Assembly (NCBI GenBank): GCA_963545485.1
Contig: CAUUJG010000001.1
Location: 62,001 to 126,000, forward strand
Direction of reading: 5' to 3'
DNA from: CAUTUX01 sp963545485
Lineage (GTDB): Bacteria; Bacillota; Clostridia; Christensenellales; CAG-917
Length of the DNA: 64,000 bases
Made by a program: the position numbers and the translations under genes. The notes beneath the pieces were generated by a model. That model made no database searches. It saw nothing but the letters and a program-made list of their open reading frames with translations, and was not told where the DNA came from. Positions 18,849 through 27,192 of this stretch are shown in pieces. Each line of letters begins with the position of its first letter. Position 1 is the first letter of the stretch.

Positions 18849-19946
18849 ATGAGGAAATTATTTAAGAATAAGTACTATCTATTAATGATTTGTGCAGTCG
18901 TGTGTTTTTCTATTGCATTGGTATATACCCTTTCAGGGACTTTAACTGCAAAACAAAATGTAAGAGACATAAACTTGAAGTCAAAACAGGTAGATGTACA
19001 GTCTATACTTAATAAATTTAGTGATGTAGAAATGGACAAGAATAATGAAAGAATTCTGTTTGAAGGGACACAAAAGTTAGACCCTAGTTTGTTAAGAGAA
19101 ATAGATAACTTAAGTGGCGAAGAAGCTAATAAATTGAAGAGTGTAGATGTTAGATATTCATTTAAGTACGATATGGTTACAAACACCGTAACATTAAAAG
19201 CAACCATGTATTTGCCAGATGGGACAGTAAAAGTAGATACGATTACAGGAGTAGGATTTATTAATGATGCTAATGAGATAGATGCTGTGATGAATGTCGA
19301 TGGCGAGGGCGTTCTACTGAGTGAGATGAGAAATGCAGGATTAATAGATAATGTAGGATGGTTCTCAAGAATAATAAAGAAGATAGCAAAAGTTGTCGCA
19401 GTAGTAGCCGTTACGGTAGCGGCGGTTGCAGTAGTGGTTGCAACTGTAGGAGCAGCGGCACCAGCAGTTGTAGCGGCAGGAATAGGTGTGGTGACGACAG
19501 TAGTTTCATCGGCAGCGGTGACAGGAGCAACGATAGCGGGGTATGCAAGTATCACAGCGGCGATTGCGGCGGGTGTGCTTCTTACAGCGGACATGATCAA
19601 GGAAGTGGATTGGGACGGAGTGACACATAAAACAGAAGAGTTAACAAGTGAACTTAGGTCAGAATTAGCTCCGAACAAGTTTTATCTAGCATTCCCATTA
19701 AAAAATGGTAAATTGTACATTTCTAAAATAGCACTTAGTGATTTTTCTGCAATGAGAGCAGCTCGTGCAAAGATGAGCATATATACTTTATTTGGAAATG
19801 CTTACGAAATGGCAAAAACAGTAAACTATGGTTATCCGCCAGAACATCATTCTGCGACAATTAATGGGTACTATGACCATTATCATGCTTATAGAGCAAA
19901 TAAAAAAAGTCATATTTTTTATGGTTTACCAAGGTGTTCGTATTAA
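18849..19946 (+). CDS. Probable secreted toxin with Ala/Val/Gly-rich hydrophobic segment and HYH C-terminal motif
   Basis: 365 residues. An N-terminal membrane or signal segment (about 8-30) is followed by a soluble region of about 140 residues. A long small-residue-rich hydrophobic stretch (about 180-265) follows, coded by unusually GC-rich DNA (about 19395-19590). The last 60 residues carry YGYPPEHHSA, YYDHYHAY and HIFYGLPR. This resembles the C-terminus of SAR2788-type putative toxins as I remember them; I could not check it. The layout (exported N-terminus, Gly/Ala-rich segment, short histidine-rich tail, then an acidic gene 1 bp downstream) matches a toxin-immunity pair. A GGAG site precedes the ATG. 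An ordinary surface protein remains possible. Confidence 0.5.
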   Translation: MRKLFKNKYYLLMICAVVCFSIALVYTLSGTLTAKQNVRDINLKSKQVDVQSILNKFSDVEMDKNNERILFEGTQKLDPSLLREIDNLSGEEANKLKSVDVRYSFKYDMVTNTVTLKATMYLPDGTVKVDTITGVGFINDANEIDAVMNVDGEGVLLSEMRNAGLIDNVGWFSRIIKKIAKVVAVVAVTVAAVAVVVATVGAAAPAVVAAGIGVVTTVVSSAAVTGATIAGYASITAAIAAGVLLTADMIKEVDWDGVTHKTEELTSELRSELAPNKFYLAFPLKNGKLYISKIALSDFSAMRAARAKMSIYTLFGNAYEMAKTVNYGYPPEHHSATINGYYDHYHAYRANKKSHIFYGLPRCSY

Positions 19947-19947
19947 T

Positions 19948-20796
19948 ATGGTAATCATTTTTGGGAAAGAATATGACAGAGTAATAAAACAGTGGTTTCC
20001 TAATGGAATGGATTACACTGTAGAAAATATTATTTTTTTATTTGAAAAAGAGTTTAATGCTAGGCAAATAGATATGGAAGATATTCCTAAATATATTAAA
20101 GAGTGTCGTGATTACCCACATTACTTTCAAACTATAGAAGATTATACAGAGGATTCTATATCTTCAAGTGAAAAGTATTTAATTTTTGTGAGTGATGCGA
20201 TTTCAGATAATAACTATCGTGAGGAAGAAGATAAATTATTCAATCTAATTGTTTTGAGTGTTGAGGGGGATAAAGTTATTAATTATTATTCCAACGCACA
20301 TGGTGGAAATGGCGATTTTATGATGTTGATTGCTGATAAGTTTTACAAGGCAGGATTGGGAGAATTGAGTGCAGAAGAAGTTACATCGCTAAATCAAGCA
20401 AAATTTGAAATACTCAAAATTAAAAAATTTAATAATGAATTGAATTACACATTAAGTAACTTAATAATTATTTTGAAAGAGCAGTTCAATGCGGTTGAGA
20501 TAGAATTAAAAGATTTAGAAAAGTATGCGAGAGAATATTCGGCATTTTCCGATTATTATAATTGCATTGAAGATTATACTGAGGAACGAATTAAGAGTGG
20601 GCAGAAGTATGTTGTACTTATTTCTGATAATGATAATAAAGAACCAATTTTTAATGGAAGTTTTAGAATATATAATGTAATATTCATTTCTTATGAGGCT
20701 GATAAAATACTAGACATATATCTTAATTTAAAGCAAAGTAGCAGTTTTCTTAAGCATGTAATTGAAGTGTTTGGAAATAATAAAATCAAAGAATAG
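19948..20796 (+). CDS. Probable immunity protein with two tandem copies of one domain
   Basis: 282 acidic residues with no signal peptide, so cytoplasmic. Residues about 22-112 and 166-256 are two copies of the same domain (NIIFLFEKEFNA / NLIIILKEQFNA; IEDYTEDSI / IEDYTEERI; SSEKYLIFVSD / SGQKYVVLISD). I recognise no named family. The frame is open further upstream inside the preceding gene, but the ATG at 19948 follows an AAGGTG site and lies 1 bp after the upstream stop, so I take it as the start. Position, acidity and soluble duplicated fold suit an immunity protein for the product of 18849-19946. That role is inferred from context only. Confidence 0.55.
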   Translation: MVIIFGKEYDRVIKQWFPNGMDYTVENIIFLFEKEFNARQIDMEDIPKYIKECRDYPHYFQTIEDYTEDSISSSEKYLIFVSDAISDNNYREEEDKLFNLIVLSVEGDKVINYYSNAHGGNGDFMMLIADKFYKAGLGELSAEEVTSLNQAKFEILKIKKFNNELNYTLSNLIIILKEQFNAVEIELKDLEKYAREYSAFSDYYNCIEDYTEERIKSGQKYVVLISDNDNKEPIFNGSFRIYNVIFISYEADKILDIYLNLKQSSSFLKHVIEVFGNNKIKE

Positions 20797-20942
20797 CTGA
20801 CGTGTAAAAGTATATGTATAGGTGATTTTGAGTGATAAGGAAAGTTGTGTGATGTTGCGACTATTTAAGGAATTTTGTCTAAAAATAAAATAGACAAGTT
20901 AAACCAATGAAGTTTTGAGAATTTTCTTCTTTCCCTACATAA

Positions 20943-21065
20943 TCATTTCCTGTCATTCTAAGGTCTCTGCACTCGCCGTTGATAATTCCATCAAAAGAAC
21001 TAAATCGTTAAAACTAAGGTGTGTAGGGGAGATTTTGGGGTAAATTCGATATGATCGGATAGCAT
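20943..21065. repeat. Dispersed ~120-bp intergenic repeat, copy A
   Basis: Similar along its length to 26419-26537 in the same orientation. Shared blocks include TCATTCTAAGGTCT, CCATCAAAAGAA, GTGTGTAGGG and GGGGTAAATTC. The minus strand can be read as a degenerate peptide containing CRDLRMTGNDY, of the kind seen in dispersed non-coding repeats of Bacillota genomes (from memory). Probably a multi-copy intergenic element and not a gene. Confidence 0.7.
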
Positions 21066-21186
21066 GACATTGTGTTCGAGCAGATCATGGTCAATACTAT
21101 TTATGGGGTGTTGGGTTTGAGGGATTGAGTGGGTTAGATGTGTGTTTGGTGTTGAATACAATATAGTGAAGACGCTATACTACGGC

Positions 21187-21219
21187 ATCTAGGAATAGGT
21201 GTTTTTTTATTTCCTAGAT
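21187..21219 (+). terminator. Hairpin upstream of the BspA-type lipoprotein promoter
   Basis: A 9-bp perfect stem, ATCTAGGAA (21187-21195) / TTCCTAGAT (21211-21219), with a T-rich loop. The T run is in the loop and not after the stem, so it is a weak terminator candidate. It may insulate the promoter at 21268 from upstream transcription. Confidence 0.35.
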
Positions 21220-21227
21220 AGATAAGT

Positions 21228-21351
21228 TTTTGATGCTGTCTAATAATAAGTTAAACAATATAAACTATTGACAATAAAAGCAGTGAGGAGTAGGATATTT
21301 TTGAAAAATGTTCATATAAATATTCATATAGAGGTACTTAATGAAAAAGAC
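21228..21351 (+). promoter_or_regulatory. Promoter region of BspA-type lipoprotein, duplicated at 23409
   Basis: TTGACA (21268-21273), a 17-bp spacer and TAGGAT (21291-21296). The dyad AGTTAAACAATATAAACT (21249-21266) lies just upstream of the -35 box. An AGAGG ribosome binding site precedes the ATG at 21341. The whole stretch recurs before the next gene (23409-23520), sharing blocks such as TTTGATGCT, ACTATTGACAAT, GGAGTAGGATATTTTT and AGAGGTACTTAATGAAAAAG. Confidence 0.8.
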
Positions 21352-23356
21352 TTTTAAGTTGAGTATAATCTTATTTTTAATTTTTACAATGGCAGTAGCG
21401 GTATTAGGCTGCACCAAGAAGACGCCAGACAAAACAACAACGCCTGGGAAACAAACGGAACAAAATAAACCAGACAAAGTGGAAACATCAGAAGAGAAGA
21501 GAGATAAGGAAACAGAATCGCTTTTTGACTTAACTTTACGCAATGATGGCAACTATGAAGTAAAGCTATATAAAGGAAACCAAAAAAAAGTAACTATACC
21601 AAGTGAATATAAGGGTAAGAAAGTAGTAGGTATAGAAAGTAATGCATTTGAGAATTCATCAATTGAATCTATTATAATACCAAGCACGGTAGAGAACATA
21701 GGAGATTATGCATTTTATAAGTGTGATGCCCTACAAACAGTAACATTAAGCGAAGGATTAAAAGTGATTGGTTGCTTTGCATTTGCAGAGACATCAATAA
21801 GTACAATAACAATCCCAAACACCGTAGAGGGAATCGTATCTGACACATTTAAAAATTGTAAAAAATTAAAATCAGTAACATTAAATGAAGGATTAGAATC
21901 GATAGGAAGGGGTGCGTTTAGTGGCACATCGATTAAAAAAATTACGATACCAAGTTCAGTAGCTTATATAGGCACTTCATTTGGTGATGCAAAAATAGAG
22001 GTTGTAGACTGGAATACCAAATATGAGGCTAGAGAAAATTGCTTAATTGAAAAAGCAACAAATAAAATAATCAGTGGTGGCAAATATTCACTGATACCAA
22101 ATGGAGTTAAGGAGATTGGCGACTCGGCATTTGAAGGCACATCGGTAAAGGCAATAACAATGCCAAACACAGTAGAGAAGATTGAACGACATGCTTTTAA
22201 AGATTGCAAAGAATTAAAATCAGTAACATTAAATGAAGGGCTAAAAGAATTAGGCGACGCAGTATTCAGTGGCACATCAATTGAGTCAATTACAATTCCT
22301 AGTACCCTAGAGGAGATTGCAGCCGAGACATTTAAGGGTTGTAAAGAACTAAAAACAGTAACATTACAAGAAGGGTTGAAATCGATAGGAAGACATGTCT
22401 TTGAAGATACATCAATAGGAACAATTACAATACCTAGCACAGTAAATGATATAGAGTCTTCACTTGGTGATGTTGAAATAAATGTTGTGGATGGCAACAC
22501 AAAATATGAAGCTATAAATAATTGTTTAATAGAGAAGTCTACGAAAAAACTAATCAGTGGTGGAAAATATTCAGTAATACCAGACGGAGTTAAGGAGATT
22601 AGCGACTCAGCATTTGAGGGCACATCGGTAGAAACAATAACAACACCAAGCACAGTAGAGAAGATTGAGAGATTCGCATTTTCAGATTGTAAAAAACTTA
22701 AAACAGTAACACTAAATGAGGGATTGAAATCTATAGAAAAGGGTGCATTTAAAGATACATCAATCGAAGAAATTATAATCCCTAGCACGGTAGATGATAT
22801 ACATTCTTCATTTGGAGATGCGAAAATAAAGGTAACGGACGGAAATGTCAAGTATGAGGCTATAGATAATTGCTTAATTGAAAAAGCAACAAAGAAATTA
22901 ATCAGCGGTGGCAAACATTCTATAATGCCAGAAAGAATTAAAGAGATAGGCGAGCAAGCATTCTATGGGACATCAATAGAAAGAATTACAATACCAAGCA
23001 CAGTAGAGAAGATTGGAAGATATGCATTTCACAATTGTAATAATCTGAAGACAGTGACATTGAATGAAGGATTAAAAACGATAGCAAGGGGTGCATTTAA
23101 TGGCACATCAATAGAATCAATTGAAATGACAAGCACAGTAGAAAAGATTGAACGTTTTGCATTTTATGATTGTAAAAACCTAAGAACAGTAACATTAAAT
23201 GAAGGACTAAAAGAGATAGACAGTGGTGCATTTAGGGATTGCGAGAATCTTGCTCAAATAAACTGTAATGTAAAGAAAAGTTATGTTGAAGCAAACAGAA
23301 GTAAATTTGAAGGGCTTATTCAAAAAAAATCTATAATCAACTGGCTCAACGTCTAA
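21341..23356 (+). CDS. BspA-type leucine-rich-repeat lipoprotein
   Basis: 671 residues. A signal peptide with lipobox (AVLGC) and a short Pro/Lys/Thr-rich linker (about 25-50) precede an almost uninterrupted run of LRR_5 (BspA-type) repeats. Consensus elements are SIESITIPSTVEKI and LKTVTLNEGLKSIGRGAF. The repeats group into longer super-units, each containing a KLISGGKYS segment (three occurrences). The repeats are similar at DNA level, so copy number can change by recombination. As a lipid-anchored surface LRR protein it most likely binds host or cell-surface ligands. The start is set by AGAGG. It shares promoter and leader with the next gene but not its body. Confidence 0.88.
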   Translation: MKKTFKLSIILFLIFTMAVAVLGCTKKTPDKTTTPGKQTEQNKPDKVETSEEKRDKETESLFDLTLRNDGNYEVKLYKGNQKKVTIPSEYKGKKVVGIESNAFENSSIESIIIPSTVENIGDYAFYKCDALQTVTLSEGLKVIGCFAFAETSISTITIPNTVEGIVSDTFKNCKKLKSVTLNEGLESIGRGAFSGTSIKKITIPSSVAYIGTSFGDAKIEVVDWNTKYEARENCLIEKATNKIISGGKYSLIPNGVKEIGDSAFEGTSVKAITMPNTVEKIERHAFKDCKELKSVTLNEGLKELGDAVFSGTSIESITIPSTLEEIAAETFKGCKELKTVTLQEGLKSIGRHVFEDTSIGTITIPSTVNDIESSLGDVEINVVDGNTKYEAINNCLIEKSTKKLISGGKYSVIPDGVKEISDSAFEGTSVETITTPSTVEKIERFAFSDCKKLKTVTLNEGLKSIEKGAFKDTSIEEIIIPSTVDDIHSSFGDAKIKVTDGNVKYEAIDNCLIEKATKKLISGGKHSIMPERIKEIGEQAFYGTSIERITIPSTVEKIGRYAFHNCNNLKTVTLNEGLKTIARGAFNGTSIESIEMTSTVEKIERFAFYDCKNLRTVTLNEGLKEIDSGAFRDCENLAQINCNVKKSYVEANRSKFEGLIQKKSIINWLNV

Positions 23357-23408
23357 AGCAAAAACAATGAAATAAAAACTACAAATAAGTGGATATGGTA
23401 TGGATAAC

Positions 23409-23520
23409 TTTTGATGCTCTCCACTAATAAGTTAAATATTTTTAACTATTGACAATGAAAAAAGTGGGGAGTAGGATATTTTTAATAATTTATTCATCAG
23501 AGGTACTTAATGAAAAAGGG
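23409..23520 (+). promoter_or_regulatory. Promoter region of the triple-repeat lipoprotein (duplicate of 21228-21351)
   Basis: TTGACA (23449-23454), a 17-bp spacer and TAGGAT (23472-23477). The dyad AGTTAAATATTTTTAACT (23430-23447) pairs in 8 of 9 positions, the most extended AGTT/AACT dyad with the -10 excluded. AGAGG precedes the ATG at 23510. Confidence 0.8.
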
Positions 23521-26290
23521 TATTAAGTTAAGTGTATTTTTAATTTTAATTCTTGTAATGGCGATTTCAGTATTTGGTTGTGCAAAGAAAACTCCTGACA
23601 AAACGACAACACCAGGGAAACAAACGGAACAGAAGAAACCAGACGAAGAACAAAAGAAACCTAATGAAGAAGAGAAGAAACCAAGCGAGGAAGAGAATAA
23701 GCCTAACATAAAAAAGAAAGTAAAAATTAAGTTTGCAATCAAAGGGCAAAATACATTTGGAGAGGAATACGAGAAGGCAGAAGGAACAGAAAGTGAATAT
23801 GTCTCAAGCATTGAAAAGGAAGAAGGAGATACAGTTAAACCATCTGAGTTATTAGATATTGTCAAAGAAAAGATTAATGAAACGATCTATAACAAAGACG
23901 ATATCTTATATAAACATGATGGCGAAGAGATAAATGAAACACAACCAATTCAAGTCAAGTCACCAAATACAGTTATTGAATTCTACTTAAAAAGACAAAT
24001 TAGAACAATTACCCTAGACACAACACAAACTGTTAATATGTCCAATGTACAGGGTGCAGTAGAAATTGCAGATGGCAATAAAACACTTAAGTTTAGACAT
24101 GGGTATAATTTTGTAGGAGACGAAACCCCAATGTTAGCAGATACAGAAGAATATGAATTCAAGGGATGGTTACAGGGTTCAAATGTGTACAAGTTTGACA
24201 ATACAAATTCTGTAACATCAAATGTAACATTGAGACCAAACATGAAGAATAAAATAGATATTAAATTCGTAATCAAGGGACAAAAGACATTTGGTGATGA
24301 ATACGAGCAAGCAGAAGGTACTGACGCTGAATATGCTTCAAATATCAAAAAGAAAGAGGGAGAAACAGTTAAACCATCTGAGTTGTTAGATATTGTTAAA
24401 GAAAAGATAAATGGAACAATTTACAACAAAGGCGATATGTTATGCAAACACGATGGTGAAGTGATAAGTGAAACACAACCAATTCAGGTCAAGTCACCTA
24501 ACACAGTTATTGAATTTTATGTTAAGAGACAAATTAGAACAATTACCCTAGACACAACACAAACTGTTAATACGTCCAATGTACAGGGTGCAGTAGAAAT
24601 TGCAAATGACAATAAAACACTTAAGTTTAGACATGGATACAGTTTTGTAGGAGACGAAACCCCAATGTTACCCGATACAGAAGAATATGAATTCAAGGGA
24701 TGGTTGCAGGGTTCAAATGCGTACAAGTTTGACAATACAAATTCCGTAACAGCAGATGTGACATTGAGCCCAAATATGAAGAACAAGATAGAGATTAAAT
24801 TTGTAATCAAGGGACAGAAGACATTTGGAGATGAATACGAGCAAGCAGAAGATACGCACGCTGAATATGTTTCAAATATCAAAAAGAAAGAGGGACAAAC
24901 AGTTAAGGCATCTGAATTGTTAAATCTTGTTAAAGAAAAGATAAATGGAACAATATATAACAAAGGTGAAATGTTTTACAAACACGATGGTGAAGAAATA
25001 AGTGCAACACAGCCAATTCAGGTCAAGGCACTAAACACAGTTATCGAATTCTACGTCAATAGACAAATTAGAACAATTACCTTAGATACCACACAACCAG
25101 TTAATATTTCCAATGTAAAGGGTGCAGTAGAAATTGCAAATGACAATAAAATCCTTAAGTTCAGATATGGATATAATTTTGAAGGCGACGAAACCCCAAT
25201 AATTGCAGGAACGGAAGAAGATGAATTTAATGGTTGGTTAAATGGTCAAGATATATATAGGTTTGGCAATCCAAATTTTGTAACAGAAGATGTAACATTG
25301 ACACCTAATATGAGGAAGAGATACGCAACAGTAAACATCAATTTAAATGGATTAAGAGCAGAAGGCTTAGAATACGCAGACGGTGATATCTCAGGAAGTC
25401 CAGATTCAACGTGGACAAGAATAACAGTTAGGGTGCCATATGAGAAGTTCAAGAATGCAACGTATACATTAATTAACTTAAAGGCAAATAATGGAGTAGT
25501 TTGGTACAGCGAAATAACGCAGAAGCAAGTAAGACAAACAGGTTATACAGGACAGACAACAATAAATGAAGCGGGACAAACATATGAAGTAACGGTGACA
25601 TATGCAGAAGAGCCAGAATCAATCTACAGAGGCATGTATCCACAAACGAAAGCCACATCAAGCGAGGTAGAGGGAACAACGACAACGCAAGAAGTAGCTA
25701 ATAATGAGCCAAAGACAGGATATGGAAAGTTTAGTTATACAATAGCGTATAATAAAGGAATAAAATATGAATTGTTAGATAACCAATACTACAAATTTGA
25801 GCCAGTAGAATGGGAAGAATTTCCACCAGAAGTAGAAACTAATAAGCAGTGGACAAAGAACACACTTGATGTATCTATCTTTGATAATGGACAGCCAAAC
25901 AGCAATGTATACAGTGGGTCATACATAGAAGGATATCTAAGAATAATGGCACAGAAGATGCAAATTGACTATTCACTTTCATTACCAAAGTTAGGAGGCA
26001 ACGACGCACTCCCATGGAATACAGCCCTGACATACATTAACCAAAACACAGCTGCCGAAATCAAAGCGAAGCTAAAGTATAAAAAAGTAACAGACTACGC
26101 AACGGCAGTTTCAGGCAATTACAAAACACTTAGAAACATACCATTTAATATCTATCGATATAGTGCTGAATTGACATGGTTAGGTACGCGTAACCAGGGT
26201 AGCAATACACATAGTTATAATATCGACTATTACGGCACGCTCGCTAGTGAATATACTTATGATGTTCAAGGGTTGCGTGTAGCTAAGTAG
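23510..26290 (+). CDS. Surface lipoprotein with three 178-residue repeats
   Basis: 926 residues. A lipobox (SVFGC) is followed by a Pro/Glu/Lys-rich stalk (about 27-68). Three tandem 178-residue repeats follow (about 72-249, 250-427, 428-605), each with an IKF.IKGQ.TFG.EYE segment and an InlB-like EFKGWLQGSN.YKFDN turn. The C-terminal 250 residues carry YRGMYPQTKA and YYKFEPVEWEEF, resembling the G-x-YPQ...P-x-W pattern of DUF6273-type domains in surface proteins. It is lipid-anchored outside the cell, with the repeats acting as a spacer. It shares leader sequence and promoter with the BspA protein upstream. The exact ligand or activity is unknown. Confidence 0.85.
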   Translation: MKKGIKLSVFLILILVMAISVFGCAKKTPDKTTTPGKQTEQKKPDEEQKKPNEEEKKPSEEENKPNIKKKVKIKFAIKGQNTFGEEYEKAEGTESEYVSSIEKEEGDTVKPSELLDIVKEKINETIYNKDDILYKHDGEEINETQPIQVKSPNTVIEFYLKRQIRTITLDTTQTVNMSNVQGAVEIADGNKTLKFRHGYNFVGDETPMLADTEEYEFKGWLQGSNVYKFDNTNSVTSNVTLRPNMKNKIDIKFVIKGQKTFGDEYEQAEGTDAEYASNIKKKEGETVKPSELLDIVKEKINGTIYNKGDMLCKHDGEVISETQPIQVKSPNTVIEFYVKRQIRTITLDTTQTVNTSNVQGAVEIANDNKTLKFRHGYSFVGDETPMLPDTEEYEFKGWLQGSNAYKFDNTNSVTADVTLSPNMKNKIEIKFVIKGQKTFGDEYEQAEDTHAEYVSNIKKKEGQTVKASELLNLVKEKINGTIYNKGEMFYKHDGEEISATQPIQVKALNTVIEFYVNRQIRTITLDTTQPVNISNVKGAVEIANDNKILKFRYGYNFEGDETPIIAGTEEDEFNGWLNGQDIYRFGNPNFVTEDVTLTPNMRKRYATVNINLNGLRAEGLEYADGDISGSPDSTWTRITVRVPYEKFKNATYTLINLKANNGVVWYSEITQKQVRQTGYTGQTTINEAGQTYEVTVTYAEEPESIYRGMYPQTKATSSEVEGTTTTQEVANNEPKTGYGKFSYTIAYNKGIKYELLDNQYYKFEPVEWEEFPPEVETNKQWTKNTLDVSIFDNGQPNSNVYSGSYIEGYLRIMAQKMQIDYSLSLPKLGGNDALPWNTALTYINQNTAAEIKAKLKYKKVTDYATAVSGNYKTLRNIPFNIYRYSAELTWLGTRNQGSNTHSYNIDYYGTLASEYTYDVQGLRVAK
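23723..25324 (+). repeat. Three in-frame tandem 534-bp repeats
   Basis: The units start at 23723, 24257 and 24791, exactly 534 bp (178 codons) apart. Units 1 and 2 are nearly identical in their second half, and unit 3 has diverged more. This indicates recent duplication and a locus prone to length change. Confidence 0.9.
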
Positions 26291-26372
26291 GTGCATATTT
26301 TAAAAAACTGAATACGACAAATAGTATGGGAAAAAATCAGGTTTACAAAAGTAATAATATAAGCATTTTATG

Positions 26373-26408
26373 AATATGGATGTCCTCATCGATGTCCATA
26401 TTTTATTT
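26373..26408 (+). terminator. Rho-independent terminator of the triple-repeat lipoprotein gene
   Basis: The stem AATATGGATGTC (26373-26384) / GATGTCCATATT (26391-26402) contains two G-U pairs and a 6-nt loop, and leads into TTTTATTT. Confidence 0.8.
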
Positions 26409-26418
26409 CTCCAGATGA

Positions 26419-26537
26419 TCATTTACCATCATTCTAGGGTCTTTCCATTATGCCATCAAAAGAATCTTAATCGTCAAAACTAGGATGTGTAGGGAGGTGG
26501 CGATATTAGGGGTAAATTCAATATGATCAGATAGTAT
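26419..26537. repeat. Dispersed ~120-bp intergenic repeat, copy B
   Basis: Direct-repeat partner of 20943-21065. It ends 8 bp before the encoded CCA end of tRNA-His, between the terminator and the tRNA cluster. Copies A and B bracket the two-lipoprotein region. Confidence 0.7.
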
Positions 26538-26545
26538 TGTAATCA

Positions 26546-26623
26546 TGGGGTGAATGGTGGGATTCGAACCCACGACCTCCAGGGCCACAACCTGGCGCGC
26601 TAACCAACTGTGCCACATCCACC
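26546..26623 (-). tRNA. tRNA-His (anticodon GTG)
   Basis: Minus-strand cloverleaf. The acceptor GTGGATG pairs with CATTCAC, an extra 5' G (G-1) faces C73 as is typical of tRNA-His, and the anticodon loop TTGTGGC contains GTG. CCA is encoded. Confidence 0.95.
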
Positions 26624-26628
26624 ATTAA

Positions 26629-26705
<77 letters not shown>

Positions 26706-26710
26706 ATGAT

Positions 26711-26784
26711 TGGAGCGGGTGATGGGAATTGAACCCACGCAGCCAGCTTGGAAGGCTGGAATTCTACCACTGAACTACACCCGC
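26711..26784 (-). tRNA. tRNA-Gly (anticodon TCC)
   Basis: Minus-strand cloverleaf. The acceptor GCGGGTG pairs with CACCCGC, the anticodon loop CTTCCAA contains TCC, the T-arm has GTTCAATT, and CCA is encoded (26711-26713). Confidence 0.95.
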
Positions 26785-26897
26785 AATAAAAAATGCACCG
26801 TTCAAATGCTTTGTAATTCTAGCATGTAACGAGAAAAAAAGTCAAAGAAAAATACATATTCGAAAGTGACCATAAATAGATATGTAAAGTATGTTTT

Positions 26898-26971
26898 TGG
26901 AGCGGATGATGGGAATCGAACCCACGCTACCAGCTTGGGAAGCTGAAGTTCTACCATTGAACTACATCCGC
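26898..26971 (-). tRNA. tRNA-Gly (anticodon CCC)
   Basis: Minus-strand cloverleaf closely similar to the neighbouring tRNA-Gly. The acceptor GCGGATG pairs with CATCCGC, the anticodon loop TTCCCAA contains CCC, and CCA is encoded. It is separated from the other three tRNAs by a 113-bp gap without a gene. Confidence 0.92.
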
Positions 26972-27150
26972 AAGAACTGTTGCTAGTATAGCATTTTATA
27001 TAGATTCAGTTAAATAAAATTAGTAACTCCTATATGTAGTGGAATAAGTGAAGAATTCAAAGAAGATTGTGCGAAGATATGGCACGATGGATATCTGCGA
27101 GAGATGTAAAATAGGTTTTTAGTTAAAAAATAAATAGCATAGTAAGTCCA

Positions 27151-27168
27151 TGTTTAGTATAATTAACT
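27151..27168 (+). promoter_or_regulatory. 18-bp dyad over the -10 of the truncated lipoprotein A
   Basis: TGTTTAGTATAATTAACT contains TATAAT (27158-27163). It keeps the GTT/AAC arms and the 18-bp length of the other sites. The -35 is weak. Confidence 0.6.
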
Positions 27169-27192
27169 CAGTTAAATTTGTGGAAGAATTTT

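Noticed and set aside
18875..19678. 267-residue open frame on the minus strand over the probable toxin gene
   Set aside because: It is a by-product of the Ala/Val-rich coding on the other strand; the plus-strand gene has promoter, ribosome binding site and operon context.
19828..19947. Longer start for the immunity candidate within the toxin gene
   Set aside because: This would overlap the toxin by about 120 bp without a ribosome binding site; the ATG at 19948 has one and abuts the upstream stop.
21100..21130. tRNA-His 3'-end remnant after repeat copy A, as an attachment site
   Set aside because: Only ATGGGGTG matches the tRNA end; that is too short to support site-specific integration, and no integrase gene is present.
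21964..22914. 316-residue open frame on the minus strand inside the BspA-type lipoprotein gene
   Set aside because: It mirrors the repeats of the plus-strand gene, has no ribosome binding site, and its sequence is a Ser/Pro/Ile-rich shadow.
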